The notes: a model not told the origin generated them from the sequence alone. A stretch of 64,000 nucleotides of DNA from Microcystis aeruginosa Ma_MB_S_20031200_S102 (GCA_007095845.1 SFBI01000082.1:1-64000); one strand, 5' to 3'. Numbered from the stretch's first letter, positions 8,756 to 16,703 are shown. Numbers and translations: made by a program.

Positions 8756-9022
8756 TTGAGTTCATTTGTTCTAGCAAGAGTCTTATGGTTTCTGCGAGCA
8801 GCTGTACTGAATTTAAACTGCCTCAAGGTATATACTATATCTATTAATACGAAAATCATCTTCAAAATCCTAGAATTGCTTCTTTTTCCCATATTTGATA
8901 ATTTTGCTAGATGTAACCAATTAAAGATAGAGTTAGTATCTCAACAAAATTTTTACCCTGATTTGACCTTTATTCACGAGCCAACAGGAGCTAAGTTTGC
9001 TGTGGATATAGATTACTGTTGA
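8756..9022 (+). pseudogene. EcoRV-like type II restriction endonuclease, truncated remnant
   Basis: The open frame encodes 88 residues whose last about 65 align with EcoRV: a LELLLFPIFDNFA segment corresponds to the EcoRV IFELFSRPIINKIA helix (with the Glu of the active site), QQNFYPDLTFI corresponds to QQNHYPDFTLY (catalytic Asp74) and KFAVDI corresponds to KIAIDI (catalytic Asp90). EcoRV continues IDIKTTY, where the Lys is essential; here the frame reads VDIDYC-stop, so the catalytic Lys and all later residues (well over half the enzyme) are gone. The N-terminal part of the match seems to continue in another frame (TEFKLPQGIY upstream of TISINTK), which implies a frameshift near 8838. It ends 15 bp before the methylase start. 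Clearly inactivated. Confidence 0.75.
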
Positions 9023-9037
9023 TGAGGAGAGTGTTTA

Positions 9038-9970
9038 GTGAAGTTAACGCCACTGGTGCCACCGATTAAGTGTCAAGGAATTAAAACTAAATTGGTAAAA
9101 TATGTTAAAAATATTGTGTCTGATCTGAGCTTTGGGCGTTGGATAGAACCCTTTTCTGGATCGGGAGTGGTGGCTTTTAATATTAATCCGAAAAAGGCTT
9201 TACTTGCGGATACAAATACTCATATTATCCAGTTTTATAATAATCTAAAAAATCAAGTTATTACCAGTAAAACTGTTAAGCTTTTTTTGCAAGAAAATGG
9301 TCAAGCTCTTAAGGAGCAGGGAGAAAGTTATTATTATCAAGTACGAGAAAGATTTAATCAAGCTCCTAATTCTCTAGATTTTTTATTTCTCAATCGCTCC
9401 TGTTTTAATGGCGTGATCAGATTCAATCGGAAGGGACAGTTTAACGTACCTTACTGTCATAAATCAGAACGATTTTCTCAAGCATATATTACCAAAATAG
9501 TTAATCAAGTTATTGCCATAGAAAATATTCTTATTAAAACTGATTATAATTTTCAAGTTGCTGACTTTCGGGAGACTTTATCTGATTGGCAAAAAACAGA
9601 TTTGATCTATCTCGATCCTCCTTATTTAGGGAGACACGCCGATTATTTTAACTCTTGGTCTGAAGAGGATGAAGATTGTTTGGTGACTATTTTAAAGGAT
9701 ATTTCTTGTCGGTTTATTTTGTCCACTTGGCACAGTAATCAGTTTAGGAGCAATCCTTTAATTAAAAAAAATTGGAGTGCTGATCAGTTTTATATCTATA
9801 CTAAACAGCATTTTTATCATGTTGGTTCCACAGAAAAATTACGTCATCCGATCACCGAAGCGCTCATTACTAACTTTAACATTCCCTTGTTGCCAGAGCG
9901 AGGAACTGATCTGCAACAACTGTCATTATCCCCATCGACAGCAGAAAATGAGGGAGTGAGAACAGTCTAG
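9038..9970 (+). CDS. Type II DNA adenine-N6 methyltransferase, M.EcoRV/Dam class
   Basis: A 310-residue alpha-class (D12) adenine methyltransferase. The SAM-binding motif EPFSGSG is at about 37-43 and the catalytic DPPY at about 193-196; an N-terminal PPIKCQGIKTKL segment corresponds to the usual P-x-K-W-x-G-x-K motif. The start is GTG at 9038 with GAGGAGA 7-9 bp upstream. It directly follows the EcoRV-like endonuclease remnant, so the two were probably a restriction-modification pair whose target resembled GATATC; the methylase now appears to be solitary. No frameshift is seen, so methylation is probably still active, perhaps kept because earlier modification became useful or because loss is neutral. 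Target site is inference. Confidence 0.88.
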   Translation: MKLTPLVPPIKCQGIKTKLVKYVKNIVSDLSFGRWIEPFSGSGVVAFNINPKKALLADTNTHIIQFYNNLKNQVITSKTVKLFLQENGQALKEQGESYYYQVRERFNQAPNSLDFLFLNRSCFNGVIRFNRKGQFNVPYCHKSERFSQAYITKIVNQVIAIENILIKTDYNFQVADFRETLSDWQKTDLIYLDPPYLGRHADYFNSWSEEDEDCLVTILKDISCRFILSTWHSNQFRSNPLIKKNWSADQFYIYTKQHFYHVGSTEKLRHPITEALITNFNIPLLPERGTDLQQLSLSPSTAENEGVRTV

Positions 9971-10002
9971 AAGATGCCTAGTTGCTAATTCTCACTCCTT
10001 AC

Positions 10003-10093
10003 TAAGCTAAACGGCGCTTAACCTGCATGATCCAATAGCTATAACCCTTTTGGAGTCTATATCGGTGATCCGAAGTAAAAGCCGTTTAGCTTA
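10003..10093. repeat. Long-range inverted repeat (13-bp perfect arms)
   Basis: TAAGCTAAACGGC at 10003-10015 is repeated in inverse as GCCGTTTAGCTTA at 10081-10093, with 65 bp between. It lies between the methylase stop and the convergent gene at 10095. It may form a cruciform or transcript stem or be the ends of a small element. The inside shows no gene. Confidence 0.5.
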
Positions 10094-10094
10094 T

Positions 10095-10394
10095 TTATCC
10101 TTGGCTTTGGCGCAGATGGTCATTAATTTGGCGTTTACGCTTTTCTTGGGGGGTAGTGCTAGTAATTTCGCCAAAATCTTCACTACTCATGGAAAGATGG
10201 GACATTATCTTTCTTTTACGCTCTTTAGCGGTTAATTCCGGTGAAGGAGTTACTGGAGGCGGCGCTGCCACGGGTTCCGCTACCACCGGAGGAGTTTCCA
10301 CAATTGGCAGCGGTTTTTTGGGAATATAGTCAGCACCAGTGGTACTTCTGGAGAGATGATCGAGAATGCGCCGTTTGCGATCGTCAGTAGCCAT
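10095..10394 (-). CDS. Small protein with three KR-x-x-I-x-x-HL repeats and Pro-rich linker
   Basis: A 99-residue protein (start taken at the ATG giving MATDDRKRRILDHL; an upstream ATG would add 14 residues). It holds three copies of one short motif, RKRRILDHLSRS, RKRKIMSHLSMS and KRKRQINDHLRQS, with consensus [KR]KR-x-I-x-x-HL-x-x-S. The first two are separated by a Pro/Val/Ala-rich linker (VETPPVVAEPVAAPPP). The repeated basic-amphipathic helices joined by disordered linkers suggest a multivalent binding or scaffold protein. It is divergent from psbX. I do not recognise a named family; a role in photosynthetic assembly is only suggested by the neighbour. Confidence 0.6.
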   Translation of the reverse strand: MATDDRKRRILDHLSRSTTGADYIPKKPLPIVETPPVVAEPVAAPPPVTPSPELTAKERKRKIMSHLSMSSEDFGEITSTTPQEKRKRQINDHLRQSQG

Positions 10395-10613
10395 AAAAAT
10401 CTTTGCCAGTCTAGTGTGAACTTTTGTAACTATCACCCATTGTCAAACATCCCTATCTCCTTGAGAAGTCAAGGGAGATTTTATTTTCAGCGATTGAAGA
10501 CATATAATAACCTGCGATCGCATTTATCTGACTGTGGCACTGGAGGTCTTCTCGCTCAAGGTGATAAGATAAAAAACTAAGTCTTTGAAAATATGACAAA
10601 GGATTTATCTATC

Positions 10614-10733
10614 ATGACACCCTCTTTAGCTAACTTTCTCTGGAGCCTTGTTTTAGGTGCGGTTATCGTCCTGATCCCCGCCACTATCGGTTTGATTTTC
10701 ATCAGTCAATACGACAAGATCAAACGCACTTAA
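10614..10733 (+). CDS. psbX: Photosystem II reaction centre protein X
   Basis: A 39-residue single-span membrane protein, MTPSLANFLWSLVLGAVIVL followed by IPATIGLIFISQYDKIKRT. This matches cyanobacterial PsbX closely in length and sequence. PsbX is a one-helix subunit near cytochrome b559 that affects plastoquinone exchange at QB. The ATG at 10614 is chosen because it gives the conserved MTPSLANFLWSLV N-terminus; an in-frame-looking ATG at 10592 would add an unrelated leader. A GATAAGATAAAA stretch upstream could be a -10 region. A strong terminator follows at 10747-10780. Confidence 0.95.
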   Translation: MTPSLANFLWSLVLGAVIVLIPATIGLIFISQYDKIKRT

Positions 10734-10746
10734 TTTAATCTAACTC

Positions 10747-10780
10747 TAAAATGCCTAGACGGATCCGTCTGGGCATTTTA
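10747..10780. terminator. Bidirectional terminator between psbX and comF
   Basis: TAAAATGCC and AGACG pair with CGTCT and GGCATTTTA around a GATC loop, giving a nearly perfect hairpin flanked by A/T tracts. It sits between convergent psbX (plus) and comF (minus) and overlaps the comF stop codon region. Confidence 0.85.
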
Positions 10781-11425
10781 GCTAATTTTGGAACTGGCAA
10801 GAGCGATCGCACCGACTACCCGATATCCCTCTGTGCGTAAAACCTGCACAGCTTCCTCAATCGTGGTTCCCGTGGTATAAATATCATCAATTAAGAGAAT
10901 CGGCACTGATTTCGGTAAATTTTTCCCCAATTGAAAAGCCGCTTGCATCGTCTTTTTTCTCTCCTCGGCTGCCATACTAAACAAGGCTGCCGTGTTCTTG
11001 ATCCGAATTAATCCGCGACTAGCCAGATGATAACCGGTTAAACGACAAAAACCCTCGCCAATGACTTCTGCTTGATTAAAACCCCTTTCCCTTAACCTTT
11101 CCGGGTGGAGAGGGATAGGAATCACCGTCAAACGTTTATCGGTGAGGGGAGGACGCAGCAGCCAAGTTTCCCCCATGCAACTGCCTAGCAAAGAGCCGAG
11201 AGCGGGATGGCGATCGTATTTCATTTTAGCGATCGCCTGTTTTAATTTACCTTCATAGCGTCCCCAGATAAACAGGGGAATAGAACCGTGCCAGAGAAAA
11301 AGCGGTTTATTCTGACGATAGGACTGTAATTGTCGCCTACAATCACGGCAAAGCTCTCGATCGCTCTGCCGTTGACAAAGAGGACAGGGAGACTTAAGAA
11401 ATAAAGCGAGAAAAGGTTCGAGCAT
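10778..11425 (-). CDS. comF: ComF-family phosphoribosyltransferase-like protein
   Basis: A 215-residue ComF protein. An N-terminal zinc ribbon (CPLC at about 14-17 and CRDC about 12 residues later) is followed by a type I phosphoribosyltransferase fold with the ComF signature PIPLHPERLRERGFNQAE and the PRPP loop ILLIDDIYTTGTT. ComF is needed for late DNA uptake in competent bacteria, and natural competence is known in many cyanobacteria. The length is normal. Its 5' end overlaps the 3' end of the DUF1816 gene by 32 bp, so the two are probably co-transcribed. The exact biochemical activity of ComF is not established. Confidence 0.88.
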   Translation of the reverse strand: MLEPFLALFLKSPCPLCQRQSDRELCRDCRRQLQSYRQNKPLFLWHGSIPLFIWGRYEGKLKQAIAKMKYDRHPALGSLLGSCMGETWLLRPPLTDKRLTVIPIPLHPERLRERGFNQAEVIGEGFCRLTGYHLASRGLIRIKNTAALFSMAAEERKKTMQAAFQLGKNLPKSVPILLIDDIYTTGTTIEEAVQVLRTEGYRVVGAIALASSKIS

Positions 11426-11693
11426 GGGAAGGGAACGTTTTAGCTAGATGCTGATTTCCATCGTCAAAAACGGTCAAATAATGGGGATTACTCCGCTCGA
11501 TCGAAAGACTGATTCCTTGCGCTCCTTCGGACTCTAGATCTTGGAGATAACCCCCCTGATGCTGTTGTGCTTCCTCAAAAGAGGCAAAGGGACCAAAATA
11601 GTAGGTACAGTGGGGATAAAGGGAGGTAATTTTCAGCCACCAAGGTGTATTATCGTCAGAAATTTTATTTGTCTGCAAGAAAGATAAAATCAT
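11394..11693 (-). CDS. DUF1816 protein
   Basis: A 99-residue protein with the cyanobacterial DUF1816 core: TPWWLKITSLYPHCTYYFGPF then FASFEEAQQHQGGYLQDLE and EGAQGISLSIER. I start at the ATG giving MILSFLQTNKI, since the 36 extra residues of the longer frame look unrelated. The family is small, cytosolic and largely restricted to cyanobacteria; some members have been linked by annotation to CpcD-like phycobilisome linkers, but no function is secure. It is upstream of and overlaps comF. The C-terminus extends slightly beyond the core. Confidence 0.75.
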   Translation of the reverse strand: MILSFLQTNKISDDNTPWWLKITSLYPHCTYYFGPFASFEEAQQHQGGYLQDLESEGAQGISLSIERSNPHYLTVFDDGNQHLAKTFPSHARTFSRFIS

Positions 11694-11948
11694 GTTCTGG
11701 TATTGATAGGGTACAGGGATTGCAGGAATCAAGGACAGGTTTTGGGGAACTTTGCCCCTATAATTCCGATCTGCTGGCCAAAAAGTCGAGCTTTTGGCCA
11801 AAGGGAGTCTTTTTATCGTATTAGATTAACAAGGGGATCGGTGGCAAAATCGAAAGAGATTCTAAAAATTCCTCTCGGCCAAGGGGAGGCGGATCGAGAT
11901 AGGATAGTAAAAAGTTTTTTTGTAGAAAGCTAAGGGGATTAGATAACT

Positions 11949-12308
11949 ATGAGCCAGATCACGGACACGGATAAGAGTCTTGAGGCGATGAAGAATTTTG
12001 CCGAACAGTACGCTAGACGTACAAATACTTACTTCTGTAGCGATCTCTCGGTAACAGCGGTGGTAATTGAGGGTTTAGCGCGTCATAAGGACGAATTAGG
12101 CTCTCCTTTATGTCCCTGTCGTCACTACGAAGACAAAGAAGCGGAGGTAAAAAATACTTTCTGGAATTGTCCCTGTGTGCCGATGCGGGAACGGAAAGAA
12201 TGTCACTGTATGCTGTTTATTACCCCCGATAACGACTTTGCTGGGGAAGAACAGGTAATTTCCCTCGACTATATCCAAGAAGTCCGCAAATCTATGAAGG
12301 GGCATTAG
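11949..12308 (+). CDS. ftrC: Ferredoxin-thioredoxin reductase catalytic (beta) subunit
   Basis: A 119-residue protein with the full set of FTR-beta cysteines: the CPCR motif, the NCPC motif and the CHC motif, which together hold the 4Fe-4S cluster and the redox-active disulfide. It passes electrons from photosystem-I-reduced ferredoxin to thioredoxins, and so links Calvin-cycle enzyme activity to light. The start is at ATG 11949, after a short leader. It is followed after 9 bp by a DUF309 gene on the same strand. All catalytic residues are present; the identification is certain at family level. Confidence 0.95.
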   Translation: MSQITDTDKSLEAMKNFAEQYARRTNTYFCSDLSVTAVVIEGLARHKDELGSPLCPCRHYEDKEAEVKNTFWNCPCVPMRERKECHCMLFITPDNDFAGEEQVISLDYIQEVRKSMKGH

Positions 12309-12317
12309 TTTAGGGTA

Positions 12318-12743
12318 ATGACAGCCAGCGCTTTTGGGCAAGGAATCGACGAATTTAATCGCCAGCAATTCTATGCTTGTCATGATACCCTAGAGGCTTT
12401 GTGGATGGAGTCCGCAGAGCCTGAAAAAACCTTTTATCAAGGCATTTTGCAGATTGCTGTCGCTTGTTACCATCTAGAAAATAATAACTGGCGCGGGGCG
12501 GTAATTCTTTTGGGAGAAGGGGTGAGACGTTTACAACACTATCAACCCGATTACGAGGGGATCAACGTGACGCACTTGGTGGGGGAGAGTTTGGATCTAT
12601 TAAACTTTTTACAGAATCTCGATCCCCAAGCTTTACCGGTAGTGCTAGAAGCGATGAAAAGCAATCAGGAACATCCTCATCCCCACCTCGATCGATCTAT
12701 CTGTTCTCTGCCAAAAATCCTCAAAAGTCATCCCGTCCTCTAA
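12318..12743 (+). CDS. DUF309 protein
   Basis: A 141-residue all-helical protein of the DUF309 family. The signature FNRQQFYACHDTLEALWM and the following FYQGILQIAVACYHLENNNWRGA are present; the conserved His, Asp/Glu and Trp residues of that motif suggest a metal or ligand site, but the family has no assigned activity. It sits 9 bp behind ftrC and is probably in the same transcript, a pairing that may simply be a cyanobacterial neighbourhood. No membrane segment or signal peptide. Confidence 0.8.
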   Translation: MTASAFGQGIDEFNRQQFYACHDTLEALWMESAEPEKTFYQGILQIAVACYHLENNNWRGAVILLGEGVRRLQHYQPDYEGINVTHLVGESLDLLNFLQNLDPQALPVVLEAMKSNQEHPHPHLDRSICSLPKILKSHPVL

Positions 12744-12776
12744 AAAGCTAGATTAGTTAGTCAATACAATTACCTC

Positions 12777-12880
12777 TAAGTAGGTGGGTGTTAAAAATTG
12801 TCAGTACCCCCCTTATCAAGGAGGGATAAAAGGGGGAATAAAAGGGGGAATAAAAGGGGGGATAAAAGGGGGGATAAAAC
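12777..12880. repeat. Half MITE (TAAGTAGGTGGGTGTTAAAA end) with 12-bp tandem array
   Basis: The left end TAAGTAGGTGGGTGTTAAAA and the inner CCCCCCTTATCAAGGAGGG match the ends of the elements at 19503-19644 and 58768-58867. The other half is replaced by four tandem 12-mers ATAAAAGGGGGA/G at 12826-12873. It lies 25 bp upstream of the lptA-like start, so it may carry or disturb that gene's promoter. Confidence 0.7.
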
Positions 12881-12904
12881 ACTCTATTTATAGGCGAAAT
12901 TTCT

Positions 12905-13405
12905 ATGAAAGCAAGATACACAAAAATCAGAGGATGGCTAGTTTCCCTCGTTTCTACTAGCTTAGTCATGGGATTAGGTACTTCTCCCTTGGTCAAGGCA
13001 CAGCAGAACATCGTACCAGGTAATGCCATGACAGTGCGATCGGATATTCAGGAGGCAAACTCAAAAACGGGCGTAATTACTGCGAGGGGTAACGTACAAG
13101 TGTTCTATCCCGCCCGCAAAATGCAGGCCACTTCTGCCCAAGCTCAGTATTTTAGCCGCGAACGTCGTTTAGTGATGACGGGTAACGTTTATGTTTTGCA
13201 GGAAGGCAACAGTATCCGCGCCGAAACGATGACTTATCTAGTAGATGAGGGTAGATTTATCGCTACTCCCCAAACCAGTCAGCAGGTGGAGTCAATTTAT
13301 TTAGTCAAAGATAACGAAACTTCTCCCCAACCGGCAGCCTCCCCGACACCCGCACCCATACCTTCCCCTTCCCTCCCCGCTGCCCCAATTATTAACCCGC
13401 AGTGA
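12905..13405 (+). CDS. lptA: LptA/OstA-like periplasmic LPS-transport protein
   Basis: A 166-residue exported protein. A signal peptide (about residues 1-32, ending near PLVKAQ) precedes an OstA/LptA-type domain, with the typical pattern SDIQEANSKTGVITARGNVQ, then QATSAQAQYFSRERRLVMTG and SIRAETMTYLVDEGRF, i.e. repeated beta-jellyroll strands. A Pro/Ala/Ser-rich tail follows (about 135-166). LptA bridges inner and outer membranes for lipopolysaccharide export. The gene is followed by lptB and an lptF/G-like gene, the canonical context, separated from lptB by a 7-bp microsatellite. The C-terminal Pro-rich tail is unusual for E. coli LptA but plausible in cyanobacteria. Confidence 0.8.
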   Translation: MKARYTKIRGWLVSLVSTSLVMGLGTSPLVKAQQNIVPGNAMTVRSDIQEANSKTGVITARGNVQVFYPARKMQATSAQAQYFSRERRLVMTGNVYVLQEGNSIRAETMTYLVDEGRFIATPQTSQQVESIYLVKDNETSPQPAASPTPAPIPSPSLPAAPIINPQ

Positions 13406-13479
13406 TGGGGAGTCAGGAATCAGGAATCAAGAGACTCCGAGACAGGAGACAGGAGGCAAAAGACAAAAGGCAGTATTCT

Positions 13480-13567
13480 CCCCACACCCCACACCCCACT
13501 TCCCCATCACCCCACACCCCACACCCCACACCCCACACCCCACACCCCACACCCCACACCCCAACAC
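13480..13567. repeat. CCCCACA microsatellite between lptA-like and lptB
   Basis: About eleven copies of the 7-bp unit CCCCACA, broken once by TTCCCCATCA, end 9 bp before the lptB start codon. It is preceded by a purine-rich AGGCAAAAGACAAAAGGCAG stretch. The array occupies the place where a ribosome-binding site and intergenic leader would be. Confidence 0.85.
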
Positions 13568-13576
13568 CGGATAAAG

Positions 13577-14305
13577 ATGACTTTAGTATTAGAAAATATC
13601 CATAAATCCTACGGTAAAAGACTCGTGGTTAACCGAGTGAGTATTACCGTTGCTCCGGGGGAAATTGTCGGGTTATTAGGACCAAATGGTGCGGGAAAAA
13701 CTACAACTTTTTATATCGCCACGGGATTAATTAAACCGAATCTGGGGCGCGTTTGGCTCGATCAAAAAGAAATTACCAAATTACCCCTTAATCAAAGGGC
13801 GCGTCTGGGGATTGGCTATCTGACGCAGCAGGCCAGTATTTTTCGTTATTTAACTGTATCAGAAAATATTCAGTTAGCCCTAGAACAGTCAGGAGTTCCC
13901 TTTTCCCAACGGGCAAATCGTCTCTATGATTTATTAAAAGAATTTCGCCTCGATAAGATTGTTGGCACTAAAGGCGCTTACGTTTCTGGAGGAGAAAGAA
14001 GAAGGACGGAATTAGCTCGCGCTTTAGCGGTGGGAGTCAACGGACCAAGATTTTTATTATTAGATGAACCCTTCGCCGGGGTGGATCCGATCGCTGTGTC
14101 CGAGATTCAAACGATGATCGCTGGTTTAAGGGATCGTCAGATGGGAATTTTAATTACTGATCACAATGTGCGAGAAACTTTGGCTATCACTAATCGGGCT
14201 TATATTATGCGCGAAGGGCAGATTTTAGCGGCGGGAAGTGGCGAAGAACTGTATAATAATCCTCTGGTGCGTCAGTATTATTTGGGTGATAATTTCTTAA
14301 GATAA
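13577..14305 (+). CDS. lptB: LPS export ABC transporter ATPase LptB
   Basis: A 242-residue ABC ATPase. Walker A is GPNGAGKTT, the Q-loop lies in GIGYLTQQASIF, the signature is YVSGGERRR and Walker B is FLLLDEPFAGVDPIAV followed by the switch His in ITDHNVRET. The GYLTQQASIFRYLTVSENI and FAGVDPIAVSEIQ strings are typical of LptB and separate it from amino-acid (LivF) ATPases. It pairs with LptF/LptG membrane proteins to extract LPS from the inner membrane. The next gene, 31 bp downstream, encodes an LptF/G-like permease. All catalytic residues are present. Confidence 0.93.
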   Translation: MTLVLENIHKSYGKRLVVNRVSITVAPGEIVGLLGPNGAGKTTTFYIATGLIKPNLGRVWLDQKEITKLPLNQRARLGIGYLTQQASIFRYLTVSENIQLALEQSGVPFSQRANRLYDLLKEFRLDKIVGTKGAYVSGGERRRTELARALAVGVNGPRFLLLDEPFAGVDPIAVSEIQTMIAGLRDRQMGILITDHNVRETLAITNRAYIMREGQILAAGSGEELYNNPLVRQYYLGDNFLR

Positions 14306-14336
14306 TTGTTATTAATAAAAATCGCTGTATTATATC

Positions 14337-15506
14337 ATGAAAGTTAGCAATTGGCAAGGAAATTTAAGTAGAATACCCGGATTTACCATCTTAGACCGCT
14401 ATATTTTTGTCGAGTTATTATTACCCTTTCTATTTGGTATGGGTTTATTCACTTCCTTGGGAGTGGCGATCGGGACTTTATTTGATTTAGTGCGACGGAT
14501 TACTGAGTCGGGTTTACCTTTTACTTTGGCCCTAAAAATTCTCTTATTAAAAATGCCAGAGTTTATTGTTTTAGCCTTTCCCATGTCAATACTTTTAGCA
14601 GCTTTAATGGCCTACAGTCGTTTAGCCAGTGATAGCGAATTAATTGCTTTTAAAAGTATTGGAATTAGTGTTTATCGCCTAATAATTCCCGCCATTGTGC
14701 TAAGTTTAATAGTGACGGGATTAACCTACGTTTTTAATGATTATGTGGCTCCAGCTGCCAGTTATGAAGCTAATGCTACCATGACGAAAGCTTTGCGACC
14801 AAATCGCAAGTCTTTTATTGAAGATAATATTATTTATCCTGAATACGGCAAAGTGCGGCCACCGGATGGAGGGGAAGCGCAAACGGTATTAAGAAGGTTA
14901 TTTTATGCCGAAAGATTTAACGGTCAAGAAATGTTAGGTTTAACCATTCTCGATCGCACCCAACCAGAAGTTAATCAAATTATTACCTCAGAAACAGCTT
15001 CTTGGAATATTGAAAAAAATATCTGGGATTTTTATAACGGCACAATTTATCTAATTGATCCTAATGGTTCCTATCGTAATATTGTCCGCTTTCAACATCA
15101 ACAATTAGCCCTACCGCGTACCCCTTTAGATTTAGCTTTTCGAGGCCGAGATGGTTCAGAAATGACCCTAAGACAAGCGCAGGAATACCTAAAAATAATG
15201 CAATTAAGTGGCAATCCTACCAAAATTAGAAAACTACAGGTTCAAATCGAGCAGAAAATATCTTTGCCCTTTGTTTGTTTAGTTTTTGGCATGATTGGGG
15301 CAGCCTTAGGATTACGTCCCCAAAATTCTAATAAAGCCACCAGTTTCGGTATTTGTATTGTTCTAATTTTTTCCTATTATCTCCTATCTTTTGTCACCAG
15401 TTCCCTAGGTATTGGCGGAGTTTTAACCCCCTTGATGGCCGCTTGGTTGCCCAATATTTTAGGATTAACTGCTGGGGGAATTTTGTTACTTCAATCAGCT
15501 AAGTAA
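14337..15506 (+). CDS. lptF: LptF/LptG-family (YjgP/YjgQ) LPS export permease
   Basis: A 389-residue membrane protein with the YjgP/YjgQ layout: an N-terminal segment LDRYIFVELLLPFLFGM, three spans before residue about 125, a central periplasmic beta-jellyroll domain (about 135-290) and three C-terminal spans beginning at KISLPFVCLVFGMIGAALG. Such proteins form heterodimers (LptF and LptG) with LptB2 in Gram-negative bacteria; only one is encoded here, as in other cyanobacteria, where it may form a homodimer. It directly follows lptB. I cannot say whether it is more LptF-like or LptG-like. Confidence 0.88.
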   Translation: MKVSNWQGNLSRIPGFTILDRYIFVELLLPFLFGMGLFTSLGVAIGTLFDLVRRITESGLPFTLALKILLLKMPEFIVLAFPMSILLAALMAYSRLASDSELIAFKSIGISVYRLIIPAIVLSLIVTGLTYVFNDYVAPAASYEANATMTKALRPNRKSFIEDNIIYPEYGKVRPPDGGEAQTVLRRLFYAERFNGQEMLGLTILDRTQPEVNQIITSETASWNIEKNIWDFYNGTIYLIDPNGSYRNIVRFQHQQLALPRTPLDLAFRGRDGSEMTLRQAQEYLKIMQLSGNPTKIRKLQVQIEQKISLPFVCLVFGMIGAALGLRPQNSNKATSFGICIVLIFSYYLLSFVTSSLGIGGVLTPLMAAWLPNILGLTAGGILLLQSAK

Positions 15507-15542
15507 TTCAGGGTTAGCGGTGGGAATAAAAATTGATAATCA

Positions 15543-16382
15543 TCAAATTTCTAGGGCTAATTTGTATAAACGACTGCGGGATAAATTAGTAACTTGTGCT
15601 AATTGTCTGCTGGCTTGCGATCGACTAACTCCCCGTTCTATAATTTGTTTTAATTCCCGTTTTAATTCCTCGTCGGATAATTGGATATTATCGGCCTGAT
15701 CGTTGCCCATAACTACGATCGTAAATTCTCCTTTAGGAGTTTTATTATCCCGATATAAATTAATCGCCTCGGCGATAGTTCCTCGCCAAATTTCTTCGTA
15801 AAGCTTGGTTAATTCCCGACCTAAAACTATCTTTCTTGTTGATCCGAAAGTTGCCAGCAAATCCTCTAAAGTCTTAATAAGTTTGTGAGGAGCTTCATAA
15901 AAAACCATCGTTCTTGTTTCGGTTTTTAAACTCTCTAAGCGCTCTTGTCTCAGCTTTGCCTTACCCGGAAGAAATCCTTCAAAACAGAATCTTTCCGTGG
16001 GTAATCCCGACACCGCTAAAGCAGTAATTACCGCCGTTACTCCGGGGATGGGAACCACTTCGATATTAGCTTCTATACAAGCTTTAATTAACTCATAACC
16101 CGGGTCAGAAATCCCCGGCATTCCCGCATCAGTAACCAAAGCGATATCCTCACCTTGGCTGAGAATATTTAATAACTCATCGAGACGGGAAAGGCGATTA
16201 TGTTCATGGTAACTAATTTGAGGGGTTGAAATATCAAAATGCTGTAATAATTTGCCGGTGTGTCTGGTATCTTCGGCAGCAATTAGAGAGACTTTTTTGA
16301 GGGTTGCCAGGGAGCGGAAAGTCAGATCGTCTAAATTGCCGATCGGCGTTCCCACCACATATAATTTACCGAGATTATTCAT
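15543..16382 (-). CDS. rsmI: 16S rRNA (cytidine1402-2'-O)-methyltransferase
   Basis: A 279-residue tetrapyrrole-methylase-fold enzyme. The N-terminus LYVVGTPIGNLDDLTFRS, the AAEDTRHTGKLLQHF motif, the SAM site LVTDAGMPGISDPGYEL and the PHKLIKTLEDL region are diagnostic of RsmI, which 2'-O-methylates C1402 in the decoding centre of 16S rRNA. Length is standard. It converges with the lptF-like gene, with only 36 bp between the stop codons, and stands alone as a minus-strand unit. Confidence 0.94.
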   Translation of the reverse strand: MNNLGKLYVVGTPIGNLDDLTFRSLATLKKVSLIAAEDTRHTGKLLQHFDISTPQISYHEHNRLSRLDELLNILSQGEDIALVTDAGMPGISDPGYELIKACIEANIEVVPIPGVTAVITALAVSGLPTERFCFEGFLPGKAKLRQERLESLKTETRTMVFYEAPHKLIKTLEDLLATFGSTRKIVLGRELTKLYEEIWRGTIAEAINLYRDNKTPKGEFTIVVMGNDQADNIQLSDEELKRELKQIIERGVSRSQASRQLAQVTNLSRSRLYKLALEI

Positions 16383-16492
16383 AAATTGGCTAAAAATAGG
16401 CTATTTACTCGTATTTTCAGTGATCAGTAAACAGTAAACGGTAGGCTGACGACTGATAACCGATCACTGATCAGACTGTCCACTAAAAACTC

Positions 16493-16642
16493 ATAAGTAG
16501 GGAGGCACAATTATTTTTAGGATGGGTTAGCGGTAGCGTAACATGAGCGAGCGTTGGGTTTCATGCTTCAACCGTTCGGCTGAGCTCACGGCCGAAGCCC
16601 AACCTACGTTCATCTTATATTTAATTCCACCCACCCACTTAT
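16493..16642. mobile_element. 150-bp MITE with ATAAGTAGGGAGG-type ends
   Basis: The left end ATAAGTAGGGAGGCACAATT is inverted at the right end as AATTCCACCCACCCACTTAT (imperfect). The inside has a GGTTAGCGGTAGCGTAACAT segment and a copy of the CCGTTCGGCTGAGCTCACGG palindrome. The ends resemble the TAAGTAGGTAGG family at 12777, 19503 and 58768. Confidence 0.6.
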
Positions 16643-16703
16643 CTGATCACTGATCACTGATAACTGCTCACTGATAACTGATAACTGATAACTGATAACT
16701 GCT
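16643..16703. repeat. CTGATAA microsatellite upstream of psbI
   Basis: About eight 7-bp units of CTGATAA/CTGATCA type, e.g. ACTGATAACTGATAACTGAT, next to the MITE. Similar CAGT/TGATCA motifs also lie on the other side of the MITE at 16418-16475. The 16383-16803 gap otherwise holds only psbI upstream DNA. Confidence 0.75.

Noticed and set aside
12757..13029. Minus-strand open frame with repeated FYPPFYSPFY
   Set aside because: It is the translation of the 12-bp tandem repeat and the opposite strand of the lptA-like start.
13480..13567. CRISPR array
   Set aside because: Units are 7 bp with no spacers; no cas gene or 28-37-bp repeat array exists in the window.
13402..13605. Open frame of 67 codons rich in His-Pro-Thr over the CCCCACA array
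   Set aside because: It is only the translation of the microsatellite and overlaps the lptB start; no protein-like character.
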